A program made the position numbers and the translations under genes. Source: Bowmanella denitrificans (GTDB lineage: Bacteria > Pseudomonadota > Gammaproteobacteria > Enterobacterales > Alteromonadaceae). From it: a stretch of 64,000 bases of DNA. The notes under the pieces were generated by a model, which was given only the letters and a program-made list of their open reading frames with translations, ran no database searches and was not told the origin of the DNA. This document shows, in pieces, positions 1 through 8,275 of the stretch. The stretch is from contig NZ_PEBU01000006.1 of assembly GCF_002887595.1 (NCBI RefSeq), forward strand, positions 171,535-235,534, read 5' to 3'. How positions within the stretch are numbered: the first letter of the stretch is position 1; each line of letters starts with the position of its first letter.

Positions 1-180
1 TCACTTAAATTTAGGTGAAGTCCATGAAGGCCAGTGTAGTAATTCGACATTTAGTGCAGCAATTTTGTTTTTGCTCTTGGTTTGCACTGCATGTGCCCTT
101 ATCTTGTGTTCTAGTTTTTCTGAGACTTATTGCGTAGCAAACGCAGTAAGCAAAACATCAACCAATAAATGGAGAAGATG

Positions 181-786
181 ATGAGTGTATTAGTTGGTCG
201 TCCCGCCCCGGATTTCACTGCCGCTGCCGTACTGGGCAACGGTGAGATTGTTGACAGCTATAACCTGAAAGATGCCATTAAAGGCAAAAAGGCCGTGTTG
301 TTTTTCTACCCACTTGATTTCACTTTTGTTTGCCCTTCAGAGCTGATTGCTTTTGACAAACGTTACGAAGAATTCCAAAAGCGTGGTGTAGAGGTTATTG
401 GTATCTCTATTGACTCCCAGTTCAGCCACAACGCATGGCGTAATACGCCGGTAAATCAAGGCGGTATCGGGCCTGTGAAGTACACGCTGGTGGCAGACGT
501 AAAACATGAAATCTGCCAGGCCTATGATGTTGAGCATCCTGAAGCTGGCGTGGCGTTCCGTGGCTCTTTCCTGATCGACGAGGAAGGTAATGTACGTCAT
601 CAGGTGGTTAATGATCTGCCGCTGGGCCGTAATGTAGACGAAATGCTGCGTATGGTGGATGCTCTGAATTTCCACCAGGAGCATGGTGAAGTATGTCCAG
701 CTGGCTGGCAGCAAGGTAACGAAGGTATGCAGGCAAGCCCCGAAGGTGTGGCCAAGTACCTGGCGGAAAACAGCGACAAGCTGTAA
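181..786 (+). CDS. Typical 2-Cys peroxiredoxin (AhpC/Prx1 class)
   Basis: This is a thiol peroxidase that reduces H2O2 and organic peroxides in the cytoplasm. The peroxidatic Cys51 sits in the FTFVCPSE motif, and the resolving Cys lies in EVCPAGW near residue 168, as in typical 2-Cys enzymes. A GGIG segment near residue 90 resembles the GGLG motif of hyperoxidation-sensitive peroxiredoxins, but no C-terminal YF motif is seen. I chose ATG 181 (201 aa) because GGAG at 171-174 is spaced correctly for it; in-frame ATGs at 169 and 178 are poorly spaced. It is monocistronic, followed by a strong terminator. The reductant (thioredoxin or AhpF) cannot be told from here. Confidence 0.95.
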   Translation: MSVLVGRPAPDFTAAAVLGNGEIVDSYNLKDAIKGKKAVLFFYPLDFTFVCPSELIAFDKRYEEFQKRGVEVIGISIDSQFSHNAWRNTPVNQGGIGPVKYTLVADVKHEICQAYDVEHPEAGVAFRGSFLIDEEGNVRHQVVNDLPLGRNVDEMLRMVDALNFHQEHGEVCPAGWQQGNEGMQASPEGVAKYLAENSDKL

Positions 787-804
787 GACTTTAAGCTAAA
801 ACGA

Positions 805-829
805 AGCCGCGATTATCGCGGCTTTTTTA
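805..829 (+). terminator. Rho-independent terminator of the peroxiredoxin gene
   Basis: An eight-base-pair GC-rich stem (AGCCGCGA/TCGCGGCT) with a 3-nt loop is followed by six T residues, 19 bases after the peroxiredoxin stop codon. It also lies between convergent genes and may stop leftward transcription of the stress-protein gene. Confidence 0.9.
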
Positions 830-831
830 TT

Positions 832-1710
832 TTAAGGCTGAATTGCCATCACATCGGTTTTAAGCAGGGTCAGGATTTGTTCCGCGGTATTACCCAACAG
901 TTTTCCTTTTAGTCCTTTGCGGCCCACGGTGCCTATGGCGACCAGGCCCGCATTGACATCAGCCGCCATACTGGGCAACACCTTGTCTGGTTCACCGGCC
1001 TTAATGTGCAACTGCTTTTCGGAAATAGGGTAGTCACCAGCCATTTCCTGAATCAGCGGCAGATACTGTTGTCTGGCCTGAGTGGCGATTTTCTTGGCAC
1101 TTAGTCCCATCAGATCTTTCAGCATGGGGGACATGGGCAGGCAATAAGCCACATGTAATTCGCCGCCAAAATGACGTACCCACTCAATACCTGTGGCCAG
1201 TAATTGCCTGTTCAAAGCTTGCTTACTTTGTAGCTTACTACCAAGATCCAATGTAACCAGCACATTGTGCTGCTTTTTCCATTTTTTCTCAGCCACTAGT
1301 AATACCGGTGTACTGCTGGTTCTGAGCAAATGCCAGTCTGTTGGCGTGTAAAACAGATTTTCAGTGCGATGTCCGGTTTTAATAATCAGGTCATGGCGAT
1401 GACGCCGGCTGTAAGCTTCCACCCACTGGGCAATGTTTTTCTCCCAGATCACCTGAGTCTGTACACTGGCATCGTTCAGTCCGGTATCTTTGAGTTGGCG
1501 TTCCAGCCATTGCTGACGCTGTTCAATCAGGCTTTGCTGAACTTCCTGTTGTTGCGCATTGCTAAGGTTGTCGGGTAGATGTTTAAGTTGTTCATGTACA
1601 AAGCTCAACACCGTTACCTGAGCATCTAACGCCTCTGCAACTAATTTGGCTTTTGCCAGGGCCTTGGGCTTGTTTCCCGGGAGATCTGCAATGACTAGTA
1701 TTTGTTTCAT
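832..1710 (-). CDS. uspE: Tandem-domain universal stress protein (UspE-like)
   Basis: The 292-residue protein consists of two UspA-type alpha/beta domains. The C-terminal half has the nucleotide-binding glycine motif GTVGRKGLKGKLLGNTAE (about residues 260-277), the G-2x-G-9x-G(S/T) signature of ATP-binding Usp domains. The N-terminal half begins with ILVIADLPG and is more diverged. E. coli UspE has the same two-domain plan and is about 316 aa. Upstream on the minus strand a GGAAGG Shine-Dalgarno precedes the ATG. Role: cytoplasmic stress-resistance protein of poorly defined biochemistry. The paralogue assignment to UspE is from architecture only. Confidence 0.8.
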   Translation of the reverse strand: MKQILVIADLPGNKPKALAKAKLVAEALDAQVTVLSFVHEQLKHLPDNLSNAQQQEVQQSLIEQRQQWLERQLKDTGLNDASVQTQVIWEKNIAQWVEAYSRRHRHDLIIKTGHRTENLFYTPTDWHLLRTSSTPVLLVAEKKWKKQHNVLVTLDLGSKLQSKQALNRQLLATGIEWVRHFGGELHVAYCLPMSPMLKDLMGLSAKKIATQARQQYLPLIQEMAGDYPISEKQLHIKAGEPDKVLPSMAADVNAGLVAIGTVGRKGLKGKLLGNTAEQILTLLKTDVMAIQP

Positions 1711-1755
1711 CCACGCCTTCCTTTTCAGCTAAGTAGCATAAATCTAGCAGGATAA

Positions 1756-2025
1756 TTAGAGCGTGTTGACCTTTTAATTATGATTTTGCAGCAGTTTGTG
1801 GGCCCTTTATACAAGGCAGAGCGAACGTGGTGTAGTGATTCTACATGAGTGAGTGATAACGCCGTAGAAAGGGCCCACAAGCGCTGCCCGAAGGGTTCAA
1901 CCCAGCCCCTCCTGCTCTGTGTTGCCGGGCTTTGACTTAGGCCCACTAAGCCTGCAGCCCGGCGTCGTGACCATAAGGGGCTGGAATTGAACAAAATTTA
2001 TACTCAAAAGGTCAACGCACTCTAA
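1756..2025. mobile_element. MITE-like repeat with 20-bp terminal inverted repeats
   Basis: The ends, 1756-1775 (TTAGAGCGTGTTGACCTTTT) and 2006-2025, are inverted repeats matching at 18 of 20 positions. Inside are a perfect 12-bp inverted repeat (1797-1808 with 1868-1879, TGTGGGCCCTTT) and a second one (GCCGGGCT at 1924-1931 with AGCCCGGC at 1956-1963). No transposase is encoded; the open frames here look non-coding. A related end occurs at 21081-21165. I infer a non-autonomous element or strongly structured intergenic repeat. It accounts for most of the gene-free stretch 1711-2083. I could not define a target-site duplication. Confidence 0.75.
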
Positions 2026-2083
2026 TCAATACATTGATTTATATCAGAAAGGCTATGCCAAATACATCAGGTATTTAATTCTG

Positions 2084-2722
2084 TCAGATCTCTACCGTCG
2101 TTAGCGGCCAGCCACCCAGTTGTTGCCACTTGTTGACGATAATACAGAATAGATCTGCGGTTTTCTCAGCGTCATACAAAGCGCTATGTGCCTCGGCCTG
2201 ATCAAAGCTCAGTCCCGCCGTGCGGCAGGCCTTAACCAATACGGTTTGACCGAAAGCCAGGGCTGACAGGCTGGTGGTATCAAAAGACACGAAAGGGTGG
2301 AATGGGGTGCGCTTTATACTGGAGCGTTCAACGGCGGCGTTAACAAAGCCCTGATCAAAGGCCGCATTGTGGGCAACAATTACACTGCGCTGGCAATCCG
2401 CATCTTTCTGCTTTTTACGGATTTGCTTACACAGTTCCTTCATAACGTCGGTTTCAGGTAGAGCGCCACGCAAGGCACAATGTGGGTCGATGCCATTAAA
2501 ATCCAGTGCAGCCTGTTCCAGGTTCGCACCTGCAAATGGCTGGACATGAAAATGAAAGGTTTCGTCTCTGACAAGCTGACCTGTTTGATCCAGCTTTAAG
2601 GTAACTGCAGCAATTTCCAGCAAAGCGTCGGTGCGCGGATTAAAACCGGCGGTTTCCACATCTATTACTACGGGAAAATATCCCCTGAATCTTTGCTTGA
2701 GTTGTTGCGTATCTGCTGTCAT
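2084..2722 (-). CDS. rnt: Ribonuclease T
   Basis: RNase T is a DEDDh 3'-5' exoribonuclease that trims tRNA CCA ends and matures stable RNAs; it acts as a homodimer. Visible motifs are Exo [10 protein letters not shown] (Asp21, Glu23), Exo [11 protein letters not shown], and Exo [17 protein letters not shown] with the catalytic His and Asp. At 212 residues it matches the usual length (E. coli 215). It is transcribed divergently from motY and appears monocistronic. The family match is clear across the whole length. Confidence 0.96.
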   Translation of the reverse strand: MTADTQQLKQRFRGYFPVVIDVETAGFNPRTDALLEIAAVTLKLDQTGQLVRDETFHFHVQPFAGANLEQAALDFNGIDPHCALRGALPETDVMKELCKQIRKKQKDADCQRSVIVAHNAAFDQGFVNAAVERSSIKRTPFHPFVSFDTTSLSALAFGQTVLVKACRTAGLSFDQAEAHSALYDAEKTADLFCIIVNKWQQLGGWPLTTVEI

Positions 2723-2858
2723 CTTTTACTCTATCGGTCTTGAACTAAATGGTCGTGCTGGTCTGGGCCGCGATTATGACAAGTCTGGCCGAGGCTATCC
2801 AGTGTAATGGAATTGATGTGACTGCCGATATCTTGGTAAGGAATTGGACAGAGATGTT

Positions 2859-3725
2859 ATGAACAGACTCCTTTATGCTTTGCTCGGTATGCTGATAACG
2901 CCCGCTCAGGCCGGATTGCGTCATTATGCAGCGCCCGTTGAAACCTCCAGTTGGCAGTTAAGCAGCCAAACCCGACTGCAATGTACTCTGAAACATCAGG
3001 TACCCGGCTATGGCGATGCGTTGTTTACCAGTATGGCCAGTAAGCAACTCAATATGGAGTTTGAGCTGGATATGCTGCAGTTGCCCAAAACTTACGGTGT
3101 GGCTTCGGTTTACTCGGTGCCACCGAGCTGGATGCCTGGGGCAATGCAACGGCAAATTGCCGATATGCCCATTCGTAAACAATATAATGGTGATCTACCG
3201 GAACAAGCGGCCTGGACCATTCTGTCTGAGTTGGAAAAAGGGTTCTGGCCGACCATCTATTATCGTGATTGGTACAATGAAGCCGACAGAGTGGCTGTGG
3301 GGCTAAATGCCAGCAACTTTATTGACCAATACCGGCAGTTTTCCCAATGCGTGGCTAATTTACTGCCCTATAGCTTCGAGGACATTGCCTACACTGTGCT
3401 GTCGTATCAGAAAAACTCCGATGAATTTACCCGAGGCTCACGCAAAAAACTCAGCATGATCAGTGACTACCTTAAAGAAGACAGCAATATTGAACTGGTG
3501 TTACTGGATGCTTATACCGACAGTTATGGCGGCCGTTGGAGTAATGAGCAATTGTCATTGCGACGTGCCGAGCGGGTAAAGCAGTTTTTCCAGGAGCAAG
3601 GGGTTGAGGGCGACAGGATCAGCATCACCGGCCATGGGGAAAAACGGCATATTGCAGAAAACAGCAATGAACTGTCCAGAGCCAAGAACCGTCGGGTGAT
3701 TATCCGTATGGAGAAAGGGTTGTAA
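2859..3725 (+). CDS. motY: Sodium-type flagellar motor protein MotY
   Basis: MotY forms the periplasmic T-ring with MotX around the Na+-driven polar flagellar motor and binds peptidoglycan. The N-terminal domain (YAAPVETSSW, then NMEFELDMLQLPKTYGVA and SVPPSWMPG) follows known MotY sequences. The C-terminal domain (about residues 190-285) is OmpA-like, with TDSYGG, LSLRRAERVKQFF and GHGEKR followed by SRAKNRRV. I chose ATG 2859 (288 aa) because it begins directly with a signal peptide ending PAQA; a TTG at 2844 would add five residues. The gene is isolated from other motility genes, as is common for motY. Confidence 0.93.
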   Translation: MNRLLYALLGMLITPAQAGLRHYAAPVETSSWQLSSQTRLQCTLKHQVPGYGDALFTSMASKQLNMEFELDMLQLPKTYGVASVYSVPPSWMPGAMQRQIADMPIRKQYNGDLPEQAAWTILSELEKGFWPTIYYRDWYNEADRVAVGLNASNFIDQYRQFSQCVANLLPYSFEDIAYTVLSYQKNSDEFTRGSRKKLSMISDYLKEDSNIELVLLDAYTDSYGGRWSNEQLSLRRAERVKQFFQEQGVEGDRISITGHGEKRHIAENSNELSRAKNRRVIIRMEKGL

Positions 3726-3741
3726 TCACATCAGGATTGTC

Positions 3742-3765
3742 AAAAGGGCGCTAGGCGCCCTTTTT
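3742..3765. terminator. Bidirectional terminator between motY and glpQ
   Basis: The palindrome AAAAGGGCGC / GCGCCCTTTT with a short loop is flanked by A-run and T-run, so it can terminate both the rightward motY transcript and the leftward glpQ transcript, whose stop codon overlaps it. Confidence 0.88.
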
Positions 3766-4756
3766 ACTGTGTGGCGTTGTAGGCCACGACCTTATCCGGG
3801 AAGTCGGTAAAAATACCATCAACTTTCAGCCCGTCAAATAGCAATGCCATGGTGCTCTGCCAGTCCATACCTTGCGGTAGTTGGTCTGCACGAAGAGTAT
3901 AAGGATGTATTTGTAATCCCAATGCCTTGGCTTGTGTTAACAGCGTGGTTGGGGCTTTGTTGTCAAAGTTAACCAACTGCGGGATCCAGGGGCCAATCCC
4001 ATCCGCTACCTTGGCAATCTCCTGCAAACCCGGCGGGGATTTTAAATAGTCGTAGTCTGAACCTGACTCCTGCCAGCTGTTTTCTGCCAAAAGCTGTATC
4101 AGCGGCGCTTTCAGGCCCAGCTCCTGGCGTAAACGGCGGGTTTCGGCAAAGTCGAAACATTGCACATATACCTTGGCATTTGCCTTATTCAGACCATGCT
4201 TTTCCAATTGGGCCATGAAAATCTTGCTGATATCTTGCCCTGCAGCACGGTGAAATGCCGGGGATTTTATCTCCGGATAAATGCCAATATTGACGCCACG
4301 GCTGCGATTCAGCTCTTGAATCAGAATGAGCTGCTCTTCGAAGGTCGCAATGCGAAAGAAGTCCGCATTGCTCTTATGCCCCTGGTAACGAAGGGCAAAC
4401 ACTTGCTGATTCTGTTCATTGCGTCTTTCGTGTACCCGCAGGCTCTTCAATTCCTCAAGGGTAAAGTCGATGGCATAAAAGCGTCCATCGGCCCGTTTCC
4501 GTTGTGCAAAGCGCTCTGCCACATCGGTCACGGTATCCAGGTGGATATCATGCAGTACCACCAACACACCATCCTTGGATAACACTAAATCCTGCTCGAT
4601 ATAATCGGGGTTCATGCCATGGGCCAGAATAACGGCTGGCAGCGTATGCTCCGGCAGGTAGCCCGATGCGCCCCGATGCGCAATGACCAAAGGTTTGGCC
4701 AACAGGTTAGTGCACAGGGTTGACAGCAGAATGCCGGTAAGCAGCGTCCTTATCAT
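3764..4756 (-). CDS. glpQ: Periplasmic glycerophosphodiester phosphodiesterase
   Basis: GlpQ hydrolyses glycerophosphodiesters to glycerol-3-phosphate and the free alcohol in the periplasm. A signal peptide ends near LLAKP (residues 1-20). The GDPD signature follows: IAHRGASGYLPEHT (His27), then YIEQDLVLSKDG and VLHD (Glu54, Asp56, His69). At 330 aa it is near the usual GlpQ length (E. coli 358). It lies 9 bp downstream of gloA and is probably co-transcribed with it. No glpT neighbour is present. Confidence 0.93.
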   Translation of the reverse strand: MIRTLLTGILLSTLCTNLLAKPLVIAHRGASGYLPEHTLPAVILAHGMNPDYIEQDLVLSKDGVLVVLHDIHLDTVTDVAERFAQRKRADGRFYAIDFTLEELKSLRVHERRNEQNQQVFALRYQGHKSNADFFRIATFEEQLILIQELNRSRGVNIGIYPEIKSPAFHRAAGQDISKIFMAQLEKHGLNKANAKVYVQCFDFAETRRLRQELGLKAPLIQLLAENSWQESGSDYDYLKSPPGLQEIAKVADGIGPWIPQLVNFDNKAPTTLLTQAKALGLQIHPYTLRADQLPQGMDWQSTMALLFDGLKVDGIFTDFPDKVVAYNATQ

Positions 4757-4765
4757 GTTTTAATC

Positions 4766-5146
4766 TCAGTCTTGAATCAGCTCCACGGCATAACCGTCAG
4801 GGTCGCGCACAAAGGCGATAACGGTACTGCCACCTTTGACCGGCCCAGGTTTGCGGTAGACATCTGCACCTTGCTGCTCCAGGCGTTCACACAGCGCATA
4901 GATATCTTCTGCACCTATAGCGATGTGTCCGTACGCCGTACCCATATCATAGCTGTCTTGATCCCAGTTGTAGGTCAGTTCTAGTACGGTATGGCTGTGT
5001 TCTTCGCCATACCCCAGAAATGCCAGGGTATATTGATATTCCTGGTTTTCACTGGTGCGTAACAGCGTCATACCCAGTAACTGGGTATAGAATTCAATAG
5101 AACTTTCCAGGTTACCAACGCGCAACATGGTATGCAGTAGTCTCAT
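4766..5146 (-). CDS. gloA: Lactoylglutathione lyase (glyoxalase I)
   Basis: GloA isomerises the methylglyoxal-glutathione hemithioacetal to S-lactoylglutathione. The 126-residue protein has the metal ligands His5, Glu56, His74 and Glu122 at the same positions as the Ni2+-dependent E. coli enzyme, within two vicinal-oxygen-chelate betaalphabetabetabeta modules. AAGGA lies upstream of the ATG. It precedes glpQ by 9 bp. Confidence 0.95.
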   Translation of the reverse strand: MRLLHTMLRVGNLESSIEFYTQLLGMTLLRTSENQEYQYTLAFLGYGEEHSHTVLELTYNWDQDSYDMGTAYGHIAIGAEDIYALCERLEQQGADVYRKPGPVKGGSTVIAFVRDPDGYAVELIQD

Positions 5147-5185
5147 ACTTCTGGTCCTTTTTGGTCAGGGGGGAGTGTAATCTTA

Positions 5186-5821
5186 TTATGTTTCAGTTTT
5201 ATCTCTGAACTCACAGAGATCTTCAATCAGGCATGCGCCGCAACGGGGCTTTCTGGCAACACATACGTAACGGCCGTGCAGAATCAGCCAGTGGTGTACA
5301 TCGACTTTAAACTCGGCAGGCACAACCTTAAGTAGTTTATTTTCCACTTCAAGCACATTTTTGCCAGGCGCCAGCCCCGTGCGGTTGCTGACCCGGAAAA
5401 TATGCGTATCTACGGCAATGGTGGGCCAGCCGAAAGCGGTGTTCAGCACCACATTGGCGGTTTTGCGGCCAACGCCGGGCAGTGCCTCTAATGCCTCGCG
5501 ACTTTCAGGCACTGCAGAACCATGCTGATTTACCAGAATGTGGCAGGTCTTAATCACATTTTCTGCTTTGGCATTAAACAGGCCAATGGTTTTAATGTAT
5601 TCCTTCAGGCCATCCACACCTAATGCCAGAATCGCTTCCGGGGTATTGGCAACCGGGAACAGTTTGTCGGTGGCTTTATTCACGCCCACATCAGTGGCCT
5701 GCGCTGAAAGGATCACGGCAATCAACAGTTCAAACGGGGAACTGTAGTTGAGCTCGGTGGTGGGGTGAGGGTTGTCATCCCTCAGGCGTTGTAATATTTG
5801 TTTGCGTTTGCTCTGGTTCAT
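5186..5821 (-). CDS. nth: Endonuclease III (DNA glycosylase/AP lyase)
   Basis: Nth removes oxidised pyrimidines from DNA and cleaves the abasic site by beta-elimination. The helix-hairpin-helix LPGVGRKTANVV carries catalytic Lys120, and VDTHIFR carries Asp138. The [4Fe-4S] ligands Cys187, Cys194, Cys197 and Cys203 (C-x6-C-x2-C-x5-C) are all present. The length, 211 aa, is that of E. coli Nth. It is the last gene of the rsx operon, 39 bp after rsxE, the same order as in E. coli. Confidence 0.97.
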   Translation of the reverse strand: MNQSKRKQILQRLRDDNPHPTTELNYSSPFELLIAVILSAQATDVGVNKATDKLFPVANTPEAILALGVDGLKEYIKTIGLFNAKAENVIKTCHILVNQHGSAVPESREALEALPGVGRKTANVVLNTAFGWPTIAVDTHIFRVSNRTGLAPGKNVLEVENKLLKVVPAEFKVDVHHWLILHGRYVCVARKPRCGACLIEDLCEFRDKTET

Positions 5822-5860
5822 CCTGGTCTGTCTTTGTTGGCCACCATGCTGAGTATTCCG

Positions 5861-6556
5861 TCAGGAAGACTCTGCCGTGATTCTGGCGCGCTGCACTACT
5901 TTGGCCGGTTGTTTATTAAGTTGTTCCAGCCGCTTATCCAATACATTTTTCAGGGCGATAAGCAAACCCATACCGATAAAGGCGCCCGGTGGCAAAATGG
6001 CCAGCAGGAACTTATGCTCGGTCACATAAAGCGTCAGGGTTAGCTGTTTGGCCCAGTCGCCAAACAGGAACTCTGCACCGCTGAACAGGGTGCCGCTTCC
6101 CAGTATTTCCCGCAATCCGCCCAGTGTCACCAATACCAGTGTGAAGCCGACGCCCATCATCAAACCGTCAAAAGCGGCAAACTTTACCGGATTTTTTGAT
6201 GCATAGGCTTCTGCCCGGCCAATAATGGCGCAATTGGTCACAATTAAAGGAATAAAAATACCCAGGGCCTGATAAAGGGTGAAGGTGTAGGCGTTCATCA
6301 GCAATTGGATAATAGTGACAAACGCGGCTATCACCATCACAAAAATAGGGATGCGTATCTCTGCCGGTACCAGATTGCGTACCAGGGAGACTGTAGTATT
6401 GGAACCAATCAGCACCGCCGTGGTAGCCAGCCCCAATCCCAGGCCATTAATAAAACTGCCGGTCACCGCCAGCAACGGGCATAAGCCCAGCAGTTGTACC
6501 AGGGCCGGATTGTTTTTCCACAGCCCTTGCCAAGACAGGGTTTTGTATTCACTCAT
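5861..6556 (-). CDS. rsxE: Electron transport complex subunit RsxE (RnfE)
   Basis: RsxE is an integral membrane subunit of the Rnf-type complex that moves electrons between NADH and low-potential carriers; in E. coli it helps reduce the SoxR iron-sulfur sensor. The 231-residue protein has about six transmembrane segments and matches the family ([17 protein letters not shown] near the start, [16 protein letters not shown] in the middle). An AAGGAGGAAG ribosome site precedes the ATG. Its start overlaps the end of rsxG by 8 bp, implying translational coupling. Confidence 0.96.
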   Translation of the reverse strand: MSEYKTLSWQGLWKNNPALVQLLGLCPLLAVTGSFINGLGLGLATTAVLIGSNTTVSLVRNLVPAEIRIPIFVMVIAAFVTIIQLLMNAYTFTLYQALGIFIPLIVTNCAIIGRAEAYASKNPVKFAAFDGLMMGVGFTLVLVTLGGLREILGSGTLFSGAEFLFGDWAKQLTLTLYVTEHKFLLAILPPGAFIGMGLLIALKNVLDKRLEQLNKQPAKVVQRARITAESS

Positions 6557-7211
6557 GGGCTTCCTCCTTGGTACTCACCTTGCTCACCTTGCATAAGTTA
6601 GGTGCATCATACAGTTGTTGCTGCATGCTATTGCTGAGTTTCAGTGCATCACGCACTGCGCCGACAACCGCTCTGGGGGTAATGGTGGCGCCGGTAAATT
6701 GGTCAAACTGTCCGCCGTCTTTTTTGACTGCCCAGTTTTTTTCATCACCATTGCCCAGCCCTTTACCATTAAAGCTCAGAATCCAGTCACTGATACGCAC
6801 ATCAATTTTATCGCCAAGGCCTGGGGTTTCCTGATGCTTAATTGCGCGGACGCCGGTCACTTTTCCTTGTGCATCAATACCTACCAATAGCTCGATATTG
6901 CCGCTATAACCGTCCGGCGTTATGGTTTGAATAACCAGGGCGGCAGGCTCACCAGCCAGACGCGCACGATACACCTTTTTGGCGTCGCTATTGCCTAAAA
7001 ACTCAGGATGGCTGATTTCTGTGCAGTCATGCTCAATATCATTGTCATGCAGATTGGCCGGGACAATACTGCCAAGCAGTTTCTGCAGCTGTTGCTGCTG
7101 CTGGCTTTTGATTTTGTCATCAGTGAACTGATGGGTCAGCGCAATCAGACCGGTGGTGACCAGCGCAAAAGCGGTCAGCGTTAAGCCGTTGCGCTTGAGG
7201 CTGTCTTTCAT
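6549..7211 (-). CDS. rsxG: Electron transport complex subunit RsxG (RnfG)
   Basis: RsxG has one N-terminal membrane anchor and a periplasmic domain carrying covalently bound FMN. The flavinylation motif TGATIT lies at residues 173-178, with Thr176 the expected attachment site. I chose ATG 7211 (220 aa; E. coli 206), whose ATGA overlap with the rsxD stop gives coupling. An upstream in-frame extension to 7331 lies entirely inside rsxD and is not expected. The membrane helix is [16 protein letters not shown] (residues 10-25). Confidence 0.95.
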   Translation of the reverse strand: MKDSLKRNGLTLTAFALVTTGLIALTHQFTDDKIKSQQQQQLQKLLGSIVPANLHDNDIEHDCTEISHPEFLGNSDAKKVYRARLAGEPAALVIQTITPDGYSGNIELLVGIDAQGKVTGVRAIKHQETPGLGDKIDVRISDWILSFNGKGLGNGDEKNWAVKKDGGQFDQFTGATITPRAVVGAVRDALKLSNSMQQQLYDAPNLCKVSKVSTKEEAHE

Positions 7212-8275
7212 GGTTTTCCTCTTTGACGCTGGTGGCCATAAGTGCGGGGCCGGGTGTAATAATCTATCAGCGGCACGGCCATATTCATCAGCACGACGGC
7301 AAAGGCAATGGCATCGGGGTAACCGCCCCAAGTCCGAATGACCACTACCAGCAGGCCAATACCTGCGCCGAAGAGCAAGCGGCCGCGGTCAGTTGTACTG
7401 GCGGAAACCGGGTCGGTAGCAATAAAAAAAGCCCCCAGCATAGTGCCGCCGCTAAGCAGATGGAACCAGGGTGATGCGAACAGATCCGGGGCGCTAAGGT
7501 GCATGATGCCGGCCACCAGCAATATGGTCCCCAGCATGCTGACGGGAATCTGCCATTTAATTGCACGTAACTTCAGTAAAACCAGACCACCTGCCAGATA
7601 GGCCAGGTTAATCCAAAACCAGCCAATGCCCAGGCCATTGTTAAATTGTCCTTTGCTGGTTGCTTCTTCCAGCGTCAGGCCGAGACTTAAATCGGTTTTC
7701 ACTGCGTCCAGGGGCGTAGCCATGGTAAAGCCGTCGGCATCACTGCGAAGCTGGGTCAGGCTGTAACCTTCACCGGTAAAGCCGGTAAAGATCACGCTCA
7801 AAGCATCGACCAGATTATAAGGATGCTCTGCTAAATGTTGCGGTGGCAGCCAGGATGTCATGGCAACCGGAAACGACACCAGTAAGGTTACATAAGCCAC
7901 CATGGCGGGGTTAAACAGGTTAGATCCCAAGCCACCATAAAGTTGTTTGGCGATGCCGATGGCGAAAAACGCACCGATAGCCGTAATCCACCAAGGCGTA
8001 AGCGGTGGCAGACAAATTGCCAGCAGCAAAGCGGTTAATAGCGCGCTGCAATCGGACAGGGCCTTTTCAAAATCTTTTTTGCGCAGTTCCAGAATCAGCG
8101 CTTCGGTGCCTAATGCGACCACGGCTGCAATCAAGAACTGTAGCAGGCTGCCCCAGCCGAAAAACCAGCATTGCAGGGCAAAACCGGGCAGGGCGCAATA
8201 ACAGACCAGGCGCATAAGCTCGGCGGTACTACGTTGACTGCGCTGGTGAGGTGAACTGGCAATTCGAAGGCTCAT
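7208..8275 (-). CDS. rsxD: Electron transport complex subunit RsxD (RnfD)
   Basis: RsxD is a polytopic membrane subunit related to NqrB, with a covalently attached FMN. The sequence [10 protein letters not shown] places Thr187 at the same number as the flavin-linked Thr of E. coli RsxD. Around nine to ten hydrophobic segments are visible across 355 aa, with the conserved [12 protein letters not shown] loop near residue 118 and [10 protein letters not shown] near residue 285. Four-base overlaps join it to rsxC upstream and rsxG downstream. Confidence 0.95.
   Translation of the reverse strand: MSLRIASSPHQRSQRSTAELMRLVCYCALPGFALQCWFFGWGSLLQFLIAAVVALGTEALILELRKKDFEKALSDCSALLTALLLAICLPPLTPWWITAIGAFFAIGIAKQLYGGLGSNLFNPAMVAYVTLLVSFPVAMTSWLPPQHLAEHPYNLVDALSVIFTGFTGEGYSLTQLRSDADGFTMATPLDAVKTDLSLGLTLEEATSKGQFNNGLGIGWFWINLAYLAGGLVLLKLRAIKWQIPVSMLGTILLVAGIMHLSAPDLFASPWFHLLSGGTMLGAFFIATDPVSASTTDRGRLLFGAGIGLLVVVIRTWGGYPDAIAFAVVLMNMAVPLIDYYTRPRTYGHQRQRGKP

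Noticed and set aside
34..50. Possible remnant of the 1756-2025 element (GTGTAGTAATTCGACAT)
   Set aside because: Only 17 bp match, with two mismatches and no similarity on either side, so it is too short to support.
1725..1994. 89-residue open frame on the minus strand
   Set aside because: It lies inside the inverted-repeat element, has no family match and no ribosome site; a similar peptide fragment occurs only in the solo end.
2745..2780. Sigma28 promoter for motY (TAAATGGT ... GCCGCGAT)
   Set aside because: The spacer is 13 rather than 11 bp and the -10 match is imperfect.
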